This document shows positions 1 through 5,758 of a DNA stretch of 8,017 bases, piece by piece. The stretch spans positions 1 to 8,017 of the forward strand of contig JAHIJU010000213.1 in the NCBI GenBank assembly GCA_018898235.1. The letters run 5' to 3'. The notes under the pieces are model-generated. The model was not told the DNA's origin and made no database searches. It saw nothing but the letters and a program-made list of their open reading frames with translations. This DNA is from Actinomycetota bacterium (GTDB lineage Bacteria; Actinomycetota; Actinomycetes; Actinomycetales; Cellulomonadaceae). Position numbers and translations under genes: made by a program. Within the stretch, counting starts at the first letter, position 1. Each line of letters starts with the position of its first letter.

Positions 1-55
1 CCCCATGACCCCCCGCCCCCTCCGGCCCCCGCTCCGAAGGTCCGGGCCCCGCCGA

Positions 56-108
56 AGTGGGCAGTTGGTCGCGCGAATCGCCGAGGATGCGTCCACCAAC
101 TGACCACT
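56..108 (-). terminator. Inverted repeat, possible operon terminator hairpin
   Basis: The arms are 56-69 (AGTGGGCAGTTGGT) and 95-108 (ACCAACTGACCACT). They pair at 13 of 14 positions, with one mismatch (61 against 103), and enclose a 25-nt loop. The repeat starts about 40 nt after the TAA of the last gene, which is a suitable place for a transcript end. No U-tract follows on either strand, so it is not a textbook intrinsic terminator, though actinobacterial terminators often lack one. The large loop leaves open that it is instead a DNA-level operator or serves a converging gene. Pairing was read directly from the sequence; the function is inferred. Confidence 0.4.
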
Positions 109-121
109 CCCGGCCCCGCGC

Positions 122-148
122 GGGGGCGGGCGGGGCGGGTGGGTGGGG
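122..148 (+). other. Potential G-quadruplex tract at the gene end
   Basis: Six runs of three to five G lie on the plus strand (122-126, 128-130, 132-135, 137-139, 141-143, 145-148), each separated by exactly one base. This far exceeds the usual four-run G-quadruplex pattern. The tract directly abuts the stop codon of the ATPase gene (TAA on the minus strand, 151-149). The plus strand is the template for the operon, so a quadruplex would lie in the path of RNA polymerase, while the transcript itself would be C-rich. Formation and effect are inferred. Confidence 0.5.
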
Positions 149-1825
149 TTAGGAGGCCTGGGACAGGCGGAGGTCGCGGCGGCGGGTCTGCTCGTCGGGG
201 TCGGCGACCAGGGCGGCGTCCAGCAGCCGTCGGGTGTACGGGTCCTGCGGGCTGCTCAGCACCTGGCTGCGCTCGCCGAGCTCGACGATCCTCCCGTGCT
301 GCATGACGGCGACGCGGTCGGCCAGCGTGTCGACGACGGCCAGGTCGTGGCTGATGAACAGGCAGGCGAACCGCAGCCGCGCCTGCACCTCGGCGAACAG
401 CTCCAGCACGGTGGCCTGCACCGACACGTCCAGGGCCGAGGTCGGCTCATCGGCGATGAGCAGCTCGGGGTCCAGGCTGACCGCCCGGGCGATGGACACC
501 CGCTGCTGCTGACCGCCGGACAGCTCGTGCGGGTAGCGGCCGGCCCACGCGGCGGGCAGCTCGACCTGCTCGAACAGCTGGGCCACCCGACGCCGCAACG
601 CCTCGCCCCGCAGGCCGCCGTGCACCGCGAGCGGTTCGGCCACCGACTGCCCGACGGTGTACCGCGGGTTGAGCGTCGCAGCCGGGTTCTGGAACACCAC
701 GCCGATCCGGCGCCGGGCCGCCCGCACCGCGCGTGGGGTCGCCTGCCCGAGGACCGCCCCGACCACCTCGACCCTGCCCGATGTGATCGGCGCCAGTCCG
801 AGCGCGCAGCGGCCCAGCGTCGACTTGCCCGACCCCGACTCGCCGACCAGCGCGACGATCTCCCCGGGCAGCACCTCCAGGTCGACCCCGTCGACGGCGC
901 GCACCACCCCCGAGCGCCGACCCCGGTACTCCACCACGAGGTCGACGACGTCGAGCACGGGCCGGTCCCGCTTGTCGGCCGGGTCGGGCCTGGCCGGCGC
1001 ACCCAGCCGGGGCACGGCCTCCAGCAGCGTGCGGGTGTAGTCCTGCGCCGGCGCCGCGAACAGCTCGCGCACCGGGGCGTGCTCGACGGGCAGCCCGCGG
1101 CGCAGCACGATGACGCGGTCGGCCAGATCGGCGACCACGCCCATGTCATGGGTGATGAGCACGATCGCGGTGCCGGTGCGCGCCTGCAACCGGCGCAGCA
1201 CGTCGAGCACCTCCTGCTGCACGGTGACGTCGAGCGCGGTGGTTGGCTCGTCGGCCACCAGCACCTGCGGGTCCGAGGCGAGCGCCATCGCGATCATCAC
1301 GCGCTGCGCCTGACCGCCGGAGAGCTGGTGCGGGTAGAACCTCAGCCGCTGCTCCGGATCGGGCAGCTCGACCATGGCGAGCAGCTCGGCGGCGCGGGCC
1401 TGGCGCTGGGTGCGGTCGAGCTGCGGCTGGTGGCGGCGCAGCACCTCGCGCAGCTGGTAGCCGATGGTGAACACCGGGTCCAGGGAGTTCGACGGGTCCT
1501 GGAAGATCATCGAGATGCGTCGTCCGCGCACCTCGGCCAGCGCACGGCGGGACATGCCCAGCAGCTCCAGGTCGCCCAGCCGGGCCGATCCGGTCACGGT
1601 GGCGGTGTGCGGCAGCAGACCCAGCAGCGCCAGGGAGCTCACCGACTTGCCGGAGCCGGACTCGCCGACCACCGCGAGCACCTCGCCGGGGTACAGGTCG
1701 AAGCTGAGTCCGCTGATGGCGTGCACATCGGGGGCCCGGCCCTCGTCGACGGTGAAGGTCACCGACAGGTCGCGGACGGTGAGCACGGGCTCGCGGTCCG
1801 CGCGCGTGACGCTCTGCTCTCTCAC
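149..1825 (-). CDS. Fused double ATPase of a DppD-DppF/OppD-OppF-type peptide ABC importer
   Basis: This protein (558 aa) powers peptide import from the cytoplasmic face of the membrane by ATP hydrolysis. Two complete ABC domains sit in one chain. Domain 1 has Walker A GESGSGKS (54-61), Q-loop Q109, signature LSGGQ (168-172), Walker B ending ADE (191-193) and switch His226. Domain 2 has Walker A (328-335), Q379, LSGGQ (435-439), ADE (458-460) and His493. Each domain ends in the oligopeptide-transporter-type motif with YTR (263-265 and 530-532). Both halves keep all catalytic residues, so both ATP sites look competent. The cysteine cluster found after this motif in many separate DppD/OppD subunits is absent. 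Such fusions replace a DppD+DppF heterodimer. The start is the GTG at 1825: it overlaps the regulator's stop as GTGA and has a strong ribosome site six bases upstream. The gene is unusual in being last in the operon, two genes away from the permeases. Confidence 0.95.
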   Translation of the reverse strand: MREQSVTRADREPVLTVRDLSVTFTVDEGRAPDVHAISGLSFDLYPGEVLAVVGESGSGKSVSSLALLGLLPHTATVTGSARLGDLELLGMSRRALAEVRGRRISMIFQDPSNSLDPVFTIGYQLREVLRRHQPQLDRTQRQARAAELLAMVELPDPEQRLRFYPHQLSGGQAQRVMIAMALASDPQVLVADEPTTALDVTVQQEVLDVLRRLQARTGTAIVLITHDMGVVADLADRVIVLRRGLPVEHAPVRELFAAPAQDYTRTLLEAVPRLGAPARPDPADKRDRPVLDVVDLVVEYRGRRSGVVRAVDGVDLEVLPGEIVALVGESGSGKSTLGRCALGLAPITSGRVEVVGAVLGQATPRAVRAARRRIGVVFQNPAATLNPRYTVGQSVAEPLAVHGGLRGEALRRRVAQLFEQVELPAAWAGRYPHELSGGQQQRVSIARAVSLDPELLIADEPTSALDVSVQATVLELFAEVQARLRFACLFISHDLAVVDTLADRVAVMQHGRIVELGERSQVLSSPQDPYTRRLLDAALVADPDEQTRRRDLRLSQAS

Positions 1826-2478
1826 TCGGTGTCCTCCCGGGTCGGGGTCGCGGCGTGGGCCGCATCGCGGTACGCATGCCAGTCGGCGAGCATCCGGCGC
1901 TGGTAGCCGGTGAGCCAGGTGATGTAGAGCCGTGCGTTGGTGAGCCGCAGCAGGGGCCCGCCGTCCGGCTGCTCGGGTGTGGGGCCGGTCGCGTCGGCCT
2001 CCGCCGGTGCGTGCGTCGGGCCGGTCGCGTCGCCGCGCGCCGCCGCACCGGGGATCACGGCGAAGCCGGTGTCGATGACGTCCTGCAGACGCTGCAGGTA
2101 GTGCCGCTCACCGTCCAGGAACGACCCCCAGATGTCGTCCTCGACGCGGAAGTAGTGGTTGCGGTCGCCGGGGATGACGTACCGCTTGAGGAACCCGACG
2201 TCGACGAGCTGACGGGTCGAGGTGGAGACCGCACCCGCACTGGCGTGCAGCATGGTCGCGATCTGGGTGCTCGACAGGTACGGCTCGTCGAGGATCATGA
2301 GCAGCCCCATGATCCGGCCCTCCATCCGCGGGTTGCCGGCGGTGGCCCAGACGAGCGCGAACTGCTCGACGAACTGCGTGCGCGCCTCGTCCAGCACCGG
2401 CAGCGCGGGCGGCGCGCCGGGCCCGGGCGTGTCGGGCAGCAGGGGCGAGGCAGGTGTCACGTCGTCGGCGTCGGTCAC
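1822..2478 (-). CDS. GbsR/MarR-type winged-helix transcriptional regulator
   Basis: This is a predicted DNA-binding protein (218 aa). Residues about 33-116 resemble GbsR/MarR proteins: a helical stretch with FALVWATAGNPRMEGRIMG (40-58), a helix-turn-helix with SSTQIATMLHASAGAVSTSTRQL (69-91, recognition helix around 80-91), and a wing about 97-112 (LKRYVIPGDRNHYF). Residues 144-176 form a low-complexity Ala/Gly/Pro/Thr linker with a repeated DATGPT, followed by a helical C-terminal segment (177-205) rich in Tyr and Trp that may dimerise or sense a ligand. The first 28 residues are Pro-rich and probably disordered. The start must be the GTG at 2478, because an in-frame TAG lies four codons upstream (2490-2488). 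The gene overlaps the hydrolase stop (GTGA, 2475-2478) and the ATPase start (GTGA, 1822-1825). Control of this same operon is likely from its position, but no operator is visible. GbsR itself is known from choline/glycine-betaine control; the ligand here is unknown. Confidence 0.85.
   Translation of the reverse strand: MTDADDVTPASPLLPDTPGPGAPPALPVLDEARTQFVEQFALVWATAGNPRMEGRIMGLLMILDEPYLSSTQIATMLHASAGAVSTSTRQLVDVGFLKRYVIPGDRNHYFRVEDDIWGSFLDGERHYLQRLQDVIDTGFAVIPGAAARGDATGPTHAPAEADATGPTPEQPDGGPLLRLTNARLYITWLTGYQRRMLADWHAYRDAAHAATPTREDTE
1832..1838 (-). promoter_or_regulatory. Ribosome binding site of the ATPase gene
   Basis: GGGAGGA on the minus strand, six bases before the GTG at 1825, lies inside the end of the regulator's coding sequence. 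It decides for the GTG start and supports independent or coupled re-initiation at the GTGA overlap (1822-1825). Confidence 0.75.
1982..2032. repeat. 15-bp direct repeat within the regulator gene
   Basis: GGGCCGGTCGCGTCG occurs exactly at 1982-1996 and again at 2018-2032, 36 bp (12 codons) apart and therefore in frame. On the coding strand it makes the two DATGPT blocks of the regulator's linker. It looks like a local duplication in a low-complexity linker, and copy changes there would keep the frame. Confidence 0.6.
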
Positions 2479-3938
2479 ACGCTCACCCTAGGGAGCCGGG
2501 TCATCGCCGTGCGCCGCTCCAGGAACCGCTCGACCGGCCAGCTCGTCATGCCGCCCACCCGCAGCCAGGCAGGCCCGTCGGGACCGGCCGGGCCGACCTC
2601 GATGCGCTCACCGGACGACCCGAACGACGGCCCGACGGCCAGCCGCAACCCCTCGGGGGTGATCTCGACCTCCTCCAGCCCGGCCAGCGGGTCGGGGGTG
2701 GCGGGGTGCAGCACGACGAGCCGGCCCCCGAGCTCGACCAGGTCGGTGCGGCCCCACAGGTCGACGAACCGTCCGGTGACCCCGGCCGGCACCGGCGGCA
2801 GCTCGTCGGCCGGGGTGTCCGGGCCGGTGCCCCGCCCGCGCCCGGGGTGCAGCGCGACGTCGAGCAGGTGCACCAGCCCGACGGCCAGCTCGTGCGCGGG
2901 CCCGTCGATGGCGTTGGTCAGCACGCACACGACGAGCCCGTCGACCGGGTCGACGAAGGTGCGCGTGATGTGCCCGGGGTACCCGCCGGAGTGGCCGACG
3001 AACGCCCGCTCGCCCACGCTCACCAGCTCCATGCCGACGCCGTACCGGCCGGCCTCGACCCCGTACGGGCTGACCACGGTCTCCAGCCGCTGCATGAGCC
3101 GCTTGGAGTCGTCGGACAGCAGCGTCGCATCGCCCATGACGTGCGCCTGGGCATACCGGGACAGCTCGTGCGCGGTGGAGTAGAAGCCGGTGGCGGCGGC
3201 CAGGGCACGGGTGTCGACGTGGTCGATGGTCTCGCGGGTGGTCTCCCCGTCGAGCAGCGCGGTGTGCCCGGCGGCGTACTGGGCGGCGCGGGCCGGGTCG
3301 TACTCGGCGCCGGTGCGGGTCAGGCCGAGCGGGGCGAGCACGGCCGTCGCCAGGTGCTCGGCGAACGACGTGCCGGTGACGGCCTCGATGACCAGGCCGA
3401 GCAGGCCGTAGCCCAGGTTGGAGTACTTGAAGTGCTCGTTGCGGGCGTACACCCGACCGTCCAGGCGCACCCAGGCCAGCAGCGCGTCGCGGTCGGGGAA
3501 GTCGCCGATGAGCTGCCAGTAGTCGGCATCCGTGCCGTCGCGCAGCACCCCGCCCTGGTGGCCGAGGAGCTCACGCACGGTGACCTGCGCGAGCGGGGAT
3601 CCGACCAGCTCGGGCACCCACTGGACCACCGCATCGTCCAGCCGCAGCCGCCCGGCCTCGACGAGCTGCAGCACGGCGGTGCTGGTGAAGGTCTTGGAGT
3701 GCGAGGCGATCCGGAACAGGTGGTCGGTGGACAGCGGCTCGCCGGTGGTGACGTCGGCCAGGCCGATCGCCTCGTCGAGCACCAGCTGGCCGGCGTACCG
3801 CACGCACACCTGGGCGCCGGGGGTGCGACGGGTGGCCACCTGGGTGGTCAACCACTCGAGCAGGTAGGGCGCGGCCGCCCGGACGGTGGCCAGCCGGGCT
3901 GCCGTGCGGGCGTCGGACGAGGTCGTGGTGCTGGTCAT
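2475..3938 (-). CDS. Serine beta-lactamase-fold hydrolase (S12 / D-aminopeptidase-esterase superfamily)
   Basis: This is a penicillin-binding-like serine hydrolase (487 aa). The catalytic triplet is visible: SxxK as SHSK (Ser79 nucleophile, Lys82), the YxN motif as YSN (172-174), and the third motif HSGG (316-319), the place of KTG in beta-lactamases. Residues about 20-365 form the catalytic domain. About 383-475 is a separate beta-rich domain of the kind found in D-aminopeptidases and related S12 enzymes. There is no signal peptide or membrane segment, so it is probably cytoplasmic, which argues against antibiotic defence and for a role on imported substrate. The family includes DD-carboxypeptidases, D-aminopeptidases, D-amino-acid amidases and esterases; which of these applies cannot be told. 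The ATG at 3938 is chosen because it lies four bases after the dppC-type stop and the protein reads as family sequence from there. An upstream in-frame extension would overlap the permease gene heavily. Its ribosome site is weak (GAAGG 12 bases upstream), which suggests dependence on upstream translation. Confidence 0.9.
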   Translation of the reverse strand: MTSTTTSSDARTAARLATVRAAAPYLLEWLTTQVATRRTPGAQVCVRYAGQLVLDEAIGLADVTTGEPLSTDHLFRIASHSKTFTSTAVLQLVEAGRLRLDDAVVQWVPELVGSPLAQVTVRELLGHQGGVLRDGTDADYWQLIGDFPDRDALLAWVRLDGRVYARNEHFKYSNLGYGLLGLVIEAVTGTSFAEHLATAVLAPLGLTRTGAEYDPARAAQYAAGHTALLDGETTRETIDHVDTRALAAATGFYSTAHELSRYAQAHVMGDATLLSDDSKRLMQRLETVVSPYGVEAGRYGVGMELVSVGERAFVGHSGGYPGHITRTFVDPVDGLVVCVLTNAIDGPAHELAVGLVHLLDVALHPGRGRGTGPDTPADELPPVPAGVTGRFVDLWGRTDLVELGGRLVVLHPATPDPLAGLEEVEITPEGLRLAVGPSFGSSGERIEVGPAGPDGPAWLRVGGMTSWPVERFLERRTAMTRLPRVSV

Positions 3939-3942
3939 CGGG

Positions 3943-4833
3943 TCAACGCGCCTTCGGGTCGAGGGTGTCGCGCAGCACGTCACCCAGGGTGATCGTCGCC
4001 AGGACGGTGACGACGAGGAACAGTCCGGGGAACACGAGCGTGTGCGGGGAGGTCTGGAAGGTGGCCTGGGCGTTGGCCATCTGCAGGCCCCACGAGATCG
4101 CGGGTGCCCGCAGGCCCAGGCCGAGGAAGGTGAGGGTGGACTCGGTGACGATGACGCCACCGACGGTGATGGTCGCCACGGCCAGCACCGGGCCGATCGC
4201 GTTGGGCAGCACGTACCGTCCGACGATCCGGCCGGTGCCCAGACCCATCGCACGGGCGGCCTCCACGTAGGGGGCGTCCCGCACGGCGCGCACGCTGGCG
4301 CGCATCAGCCGGGCCAGCGTCGGCCAGATGAACACGGCCAGCACGAGGGCGATCACCACGGGGGTGCGGGAGCCGATCGCGGTGAGCACGACGACCGCCC
4401 CGAGCAGGAACGGGAACCCGAGGAAGACGTCGGTGAGGCGGGCGACCAGGGCATCGGCCCAGCCGCCGCGGTACCCGGCGAGCGTGCCGAGCACCAGCGC
4501 GAGGACCAGCGCGACCGCGGTGGCCAGCAGGCCGATGGACAGCGAGGCCCGGGTGCCGTAGATGACGTTGGCGTACACGTCGCAGCCCTGCCGGTCGGTG
4601 CCGAACACGTGCGCGGCGCTCGGCGGCAGGGAGCCGGAGGCCAGGTCGCACAGCCGCGGGTCGGGCTGGCCGAACAGCCCGGCGAACAGCTGCGGCACGA
4701 CGGCGATGGTCGCCAGCAGACCGAGCGTGGCGACGCAGACCCAGAACAGCGGGCGACGGCGCAGCGTGCGCCACACGCCGCGCACCGGCGCCTGCGCATC
4801 GACGGATGTGACCTGGGCGGCGACCTCAGACAT
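3943..4833 (-). CDS. DppC/OppC-type peptide ABC transporter permease
   Basis: This is an integral membrane subunit (296 aa) that pairs with the adjacent DppB-type protein to form the import channel. It has a cytoplasmic N-terminus with an Arg-rich segment before the first membrane helix (about 29-50). An external loop with the OppC signature HVFGTDRQGCDVYANVIYG (75-93) follows, then helices around 97-120, 137-153, 157-172, 212-230 and 267-285. The EAA-type ATPase-coupling loop is at about 189-212 (YVEAARAMGLGTGRIVGRYV). Cys62 and Cys84 lie in the external loop, and Cys84 replaces the Arg usual in the GxD part of the signature, so a disulfide is plausible. The ATG at 4833 overlaps the DppB-type stop by eight bases (4826-4833) and has GAGGA six bases upstream. 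The next gene starts four bases after its stop. Peptide specificity cannot be inferred from the permease. Confidence 0.95.
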   Translation of the reverse strand: MSEVAAQVTSVDAQAPVRGVWRTLRRRPLFWVCVATLGLLATIAVVPQLFAGLFGQPDPRLCDLASGSLPPSAAHVFGTDRQGCDVYANVIYGTRASLSIGLLATAVALVLALVLGTLAGYRGGWADALVARLTDVFLGFPFLLGAVVVLTAIGSRTPVVIALVLAVFIWPTLARLMRASVRAVRDAPYVEAARAMGLGTGRIVGRYVLPNAIGPVLAVATITVGGVIVTESTLTFLGLGLRAPAISWGLQMANAQATFQTSPHTLVFPGLFLVVTVLATITLGDVLRDTLDPKAR

Positions 4834-5758
4834 GGCGGATCCTCGGGTCGAGCACGGAGTGCAGCAGGTCGACCAGCACGTTGACCACGAGGAACACGAT
4901 GATCAGCGAGGTCGCGACCCCGACGACCGTCGGCCCCTCGTGGGCACGGATGGCCTGGAACAGCAGGTTGCCGACGCCGGGCAGGTTGAACACGCCCTCG
5001 ACGATGACGGTGCCGCCGAGCAGGTAGCCCAGGTCGATCGCCAGGAATGTGGTGACGGGGATGGCCGAGCTGCGCAGCACGTGCACCCCGATCACCTGGC
5101 GCGGCGTGAGCCCCTTGGCCCACAGCGCCCGCACGTGGTCCGATCGCATGGTCTCGACCACCGAGCCGCGCATCAGCCGGGCCACCGAGGCCAGCCCGAA
5201 CACGGCGATGACGGCGCCGGGCAGCAGGTAGGCCGTCGGCCAGCCGGCATCGTCCCCGGCGACCGGGAACCAGCCCAGGTGCAGCCCGAACAGCAGCTGG
5301 GCGGACACGGCCAGGACGAACACCGGGATCGAGCTGGCCAGGATGGTGCCGGCCAGCACCACCTTGTCGCCCAGCCGGCCCGGCCGCAGCCCGGCGTACA
5401 GCCCGAGCCCGACGCCGACGATGACCTCGATGCCCCAGGCCGTCAGCGCCAGCGTGATGGTGGTGGGCCAGCGCACGGCCATCTTGGCGGCGACCGACTG
5501 GCCGGCGAAGTTCTCCCCGAGGTCACCGTGCAGCAGCCCGCCGAGGTAGCGCAGGTACTGCTGGAGCACGGGCTCGTCGAGGTGGTAGCGCACGCGCAGG
5601 GCGGCCTGCACGCTGGCGGGCAGCGGCCGGTCACCGCCGAGGGCGGCGATCGGGTCGCCCGGCAGCGCGAACACGGCCAGGTAGATGAGCAGCGTGACGC
5701 CGAGGAAGACGACGACCAGCTCGGCGATCCGTCGCAGGGTGTACCGGGTGGCGCTCAC
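4826..5758 (-). CDS. DppB/OppB-type peptide ABC transporter permease
   Basis: This is the first of two channel-forming membrane subunits (310 aa). An N-terminal helix (about 11-32) leads to ALPGDPIAAL (31-40), typical of the DppB/OppB N-terminus. The external region includes YHLDEPVLQQYLRYLGGLLHG (58-78) and GDLGENF (78-84), both family hallmarks. More helices lie at about 99-123, 135-160, 177-195, 233-252 and 280-300. The EAA-type loop is at about 205-230 (HVRALWAKGLTPRQVIG, 208-224), and the family motif VEGVFNLPGVGNLLFQAI is at 253-270. The start is the GTG at 5758, which forms a GTGA overlap with the carboxypeptidase stop (5755-5758) and has GGAGGT six bases upstream. Reading further upstream gives only Arg-rich shadow sequence. 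All features are consistent with an intact subunit. Confidence 0.95.
   Translation of the reverse strand: MSATRYTLRRIAELVVVFLGVTLLIYLAVFALPGDPIAALGGDRPLPASVQAALRVRYHLDEPVLQQYLRYLGGLLHGDLGENFAGQSVAAKMAVRWPTTITLALTAWGIEVIVGVGLGLYAGLRPGRLGDKVVLAGTILASSIPVFVLAVSAQLLFGLHLGWFPVAGDDAGWPTAYLLPGAVIAVFGLASVARLMRGSVVETMRSDHVRALWAKGLTPRQVIGVHVLRSSAIPVTTFLAIDLGYLLGGTVIVEGVFNLPGVGNLLFQAIRAHEGPTVVGVATSLIIVFLVVNVLVDLLHSVLDPRIRHV
4840..4844 (-). promoter_or_regulatory. Ribosome binding site of the DppC-type gene
   Basis: GAGGA on the minus strand, six bases before the ATG at 4833, lies within the last codons of the DppB-type gene. It supports the ATG that overlaps the upstream stop. Confidence 0.65.

Larger units (their letters stand above)
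1..148. other. Non-coding 3' region downstream of the operon
   Basis: No convincing coding frame lies here. Going down the operon transcript (from base 148 to base 1) the region holds a tract of six G-runs on the plus strand, a small GC palindrome (114-125, CCCCGCGCGGGG), a 14-bp inverted repeat (56-69 / 95-108), and a C-rich tract on the plus strand (1-30). No -10/-35 pair and no T-tract is visible. The likely role is transcript termination or 3'-end structure. Whether a convergent gene ends just left of base 1 cannot be seen. Confidence 0.7.

Noticed and set aside
114..125. GC palindrome CCCCGCGCGGGG as a separate terminator
   Set aside because: It leaves almost no loop and is easily produced by base composition; it is recorded only as part of the non-coding region.
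143..1906. A 587-codon open frame on the plus strand, antisense to the ATPase gene
   Set aside because: Its product is Gly/Arg/His/Gln-rich with no domain, and the opposite strand encodes a full ABC double ATPase. Long antisense frames are expected at this GC content.
2454..3992. A 512-codon plus-strand open frame across the serine hydrolase gene
   Set aside because: Low-complexity Gly/Val/Arg/Gln product with no recognisable motif; it is a shadow of the S12 hydrolase.
3939..4253. Upstream in-frame extension of the serine hydrolase to 4253
   Set aside because: It would overlap the permease gene by more than 300 bases and reads as Ser/Arg/Pro-rich shadow sequence. The family sequence begins after the ATG at 3938.
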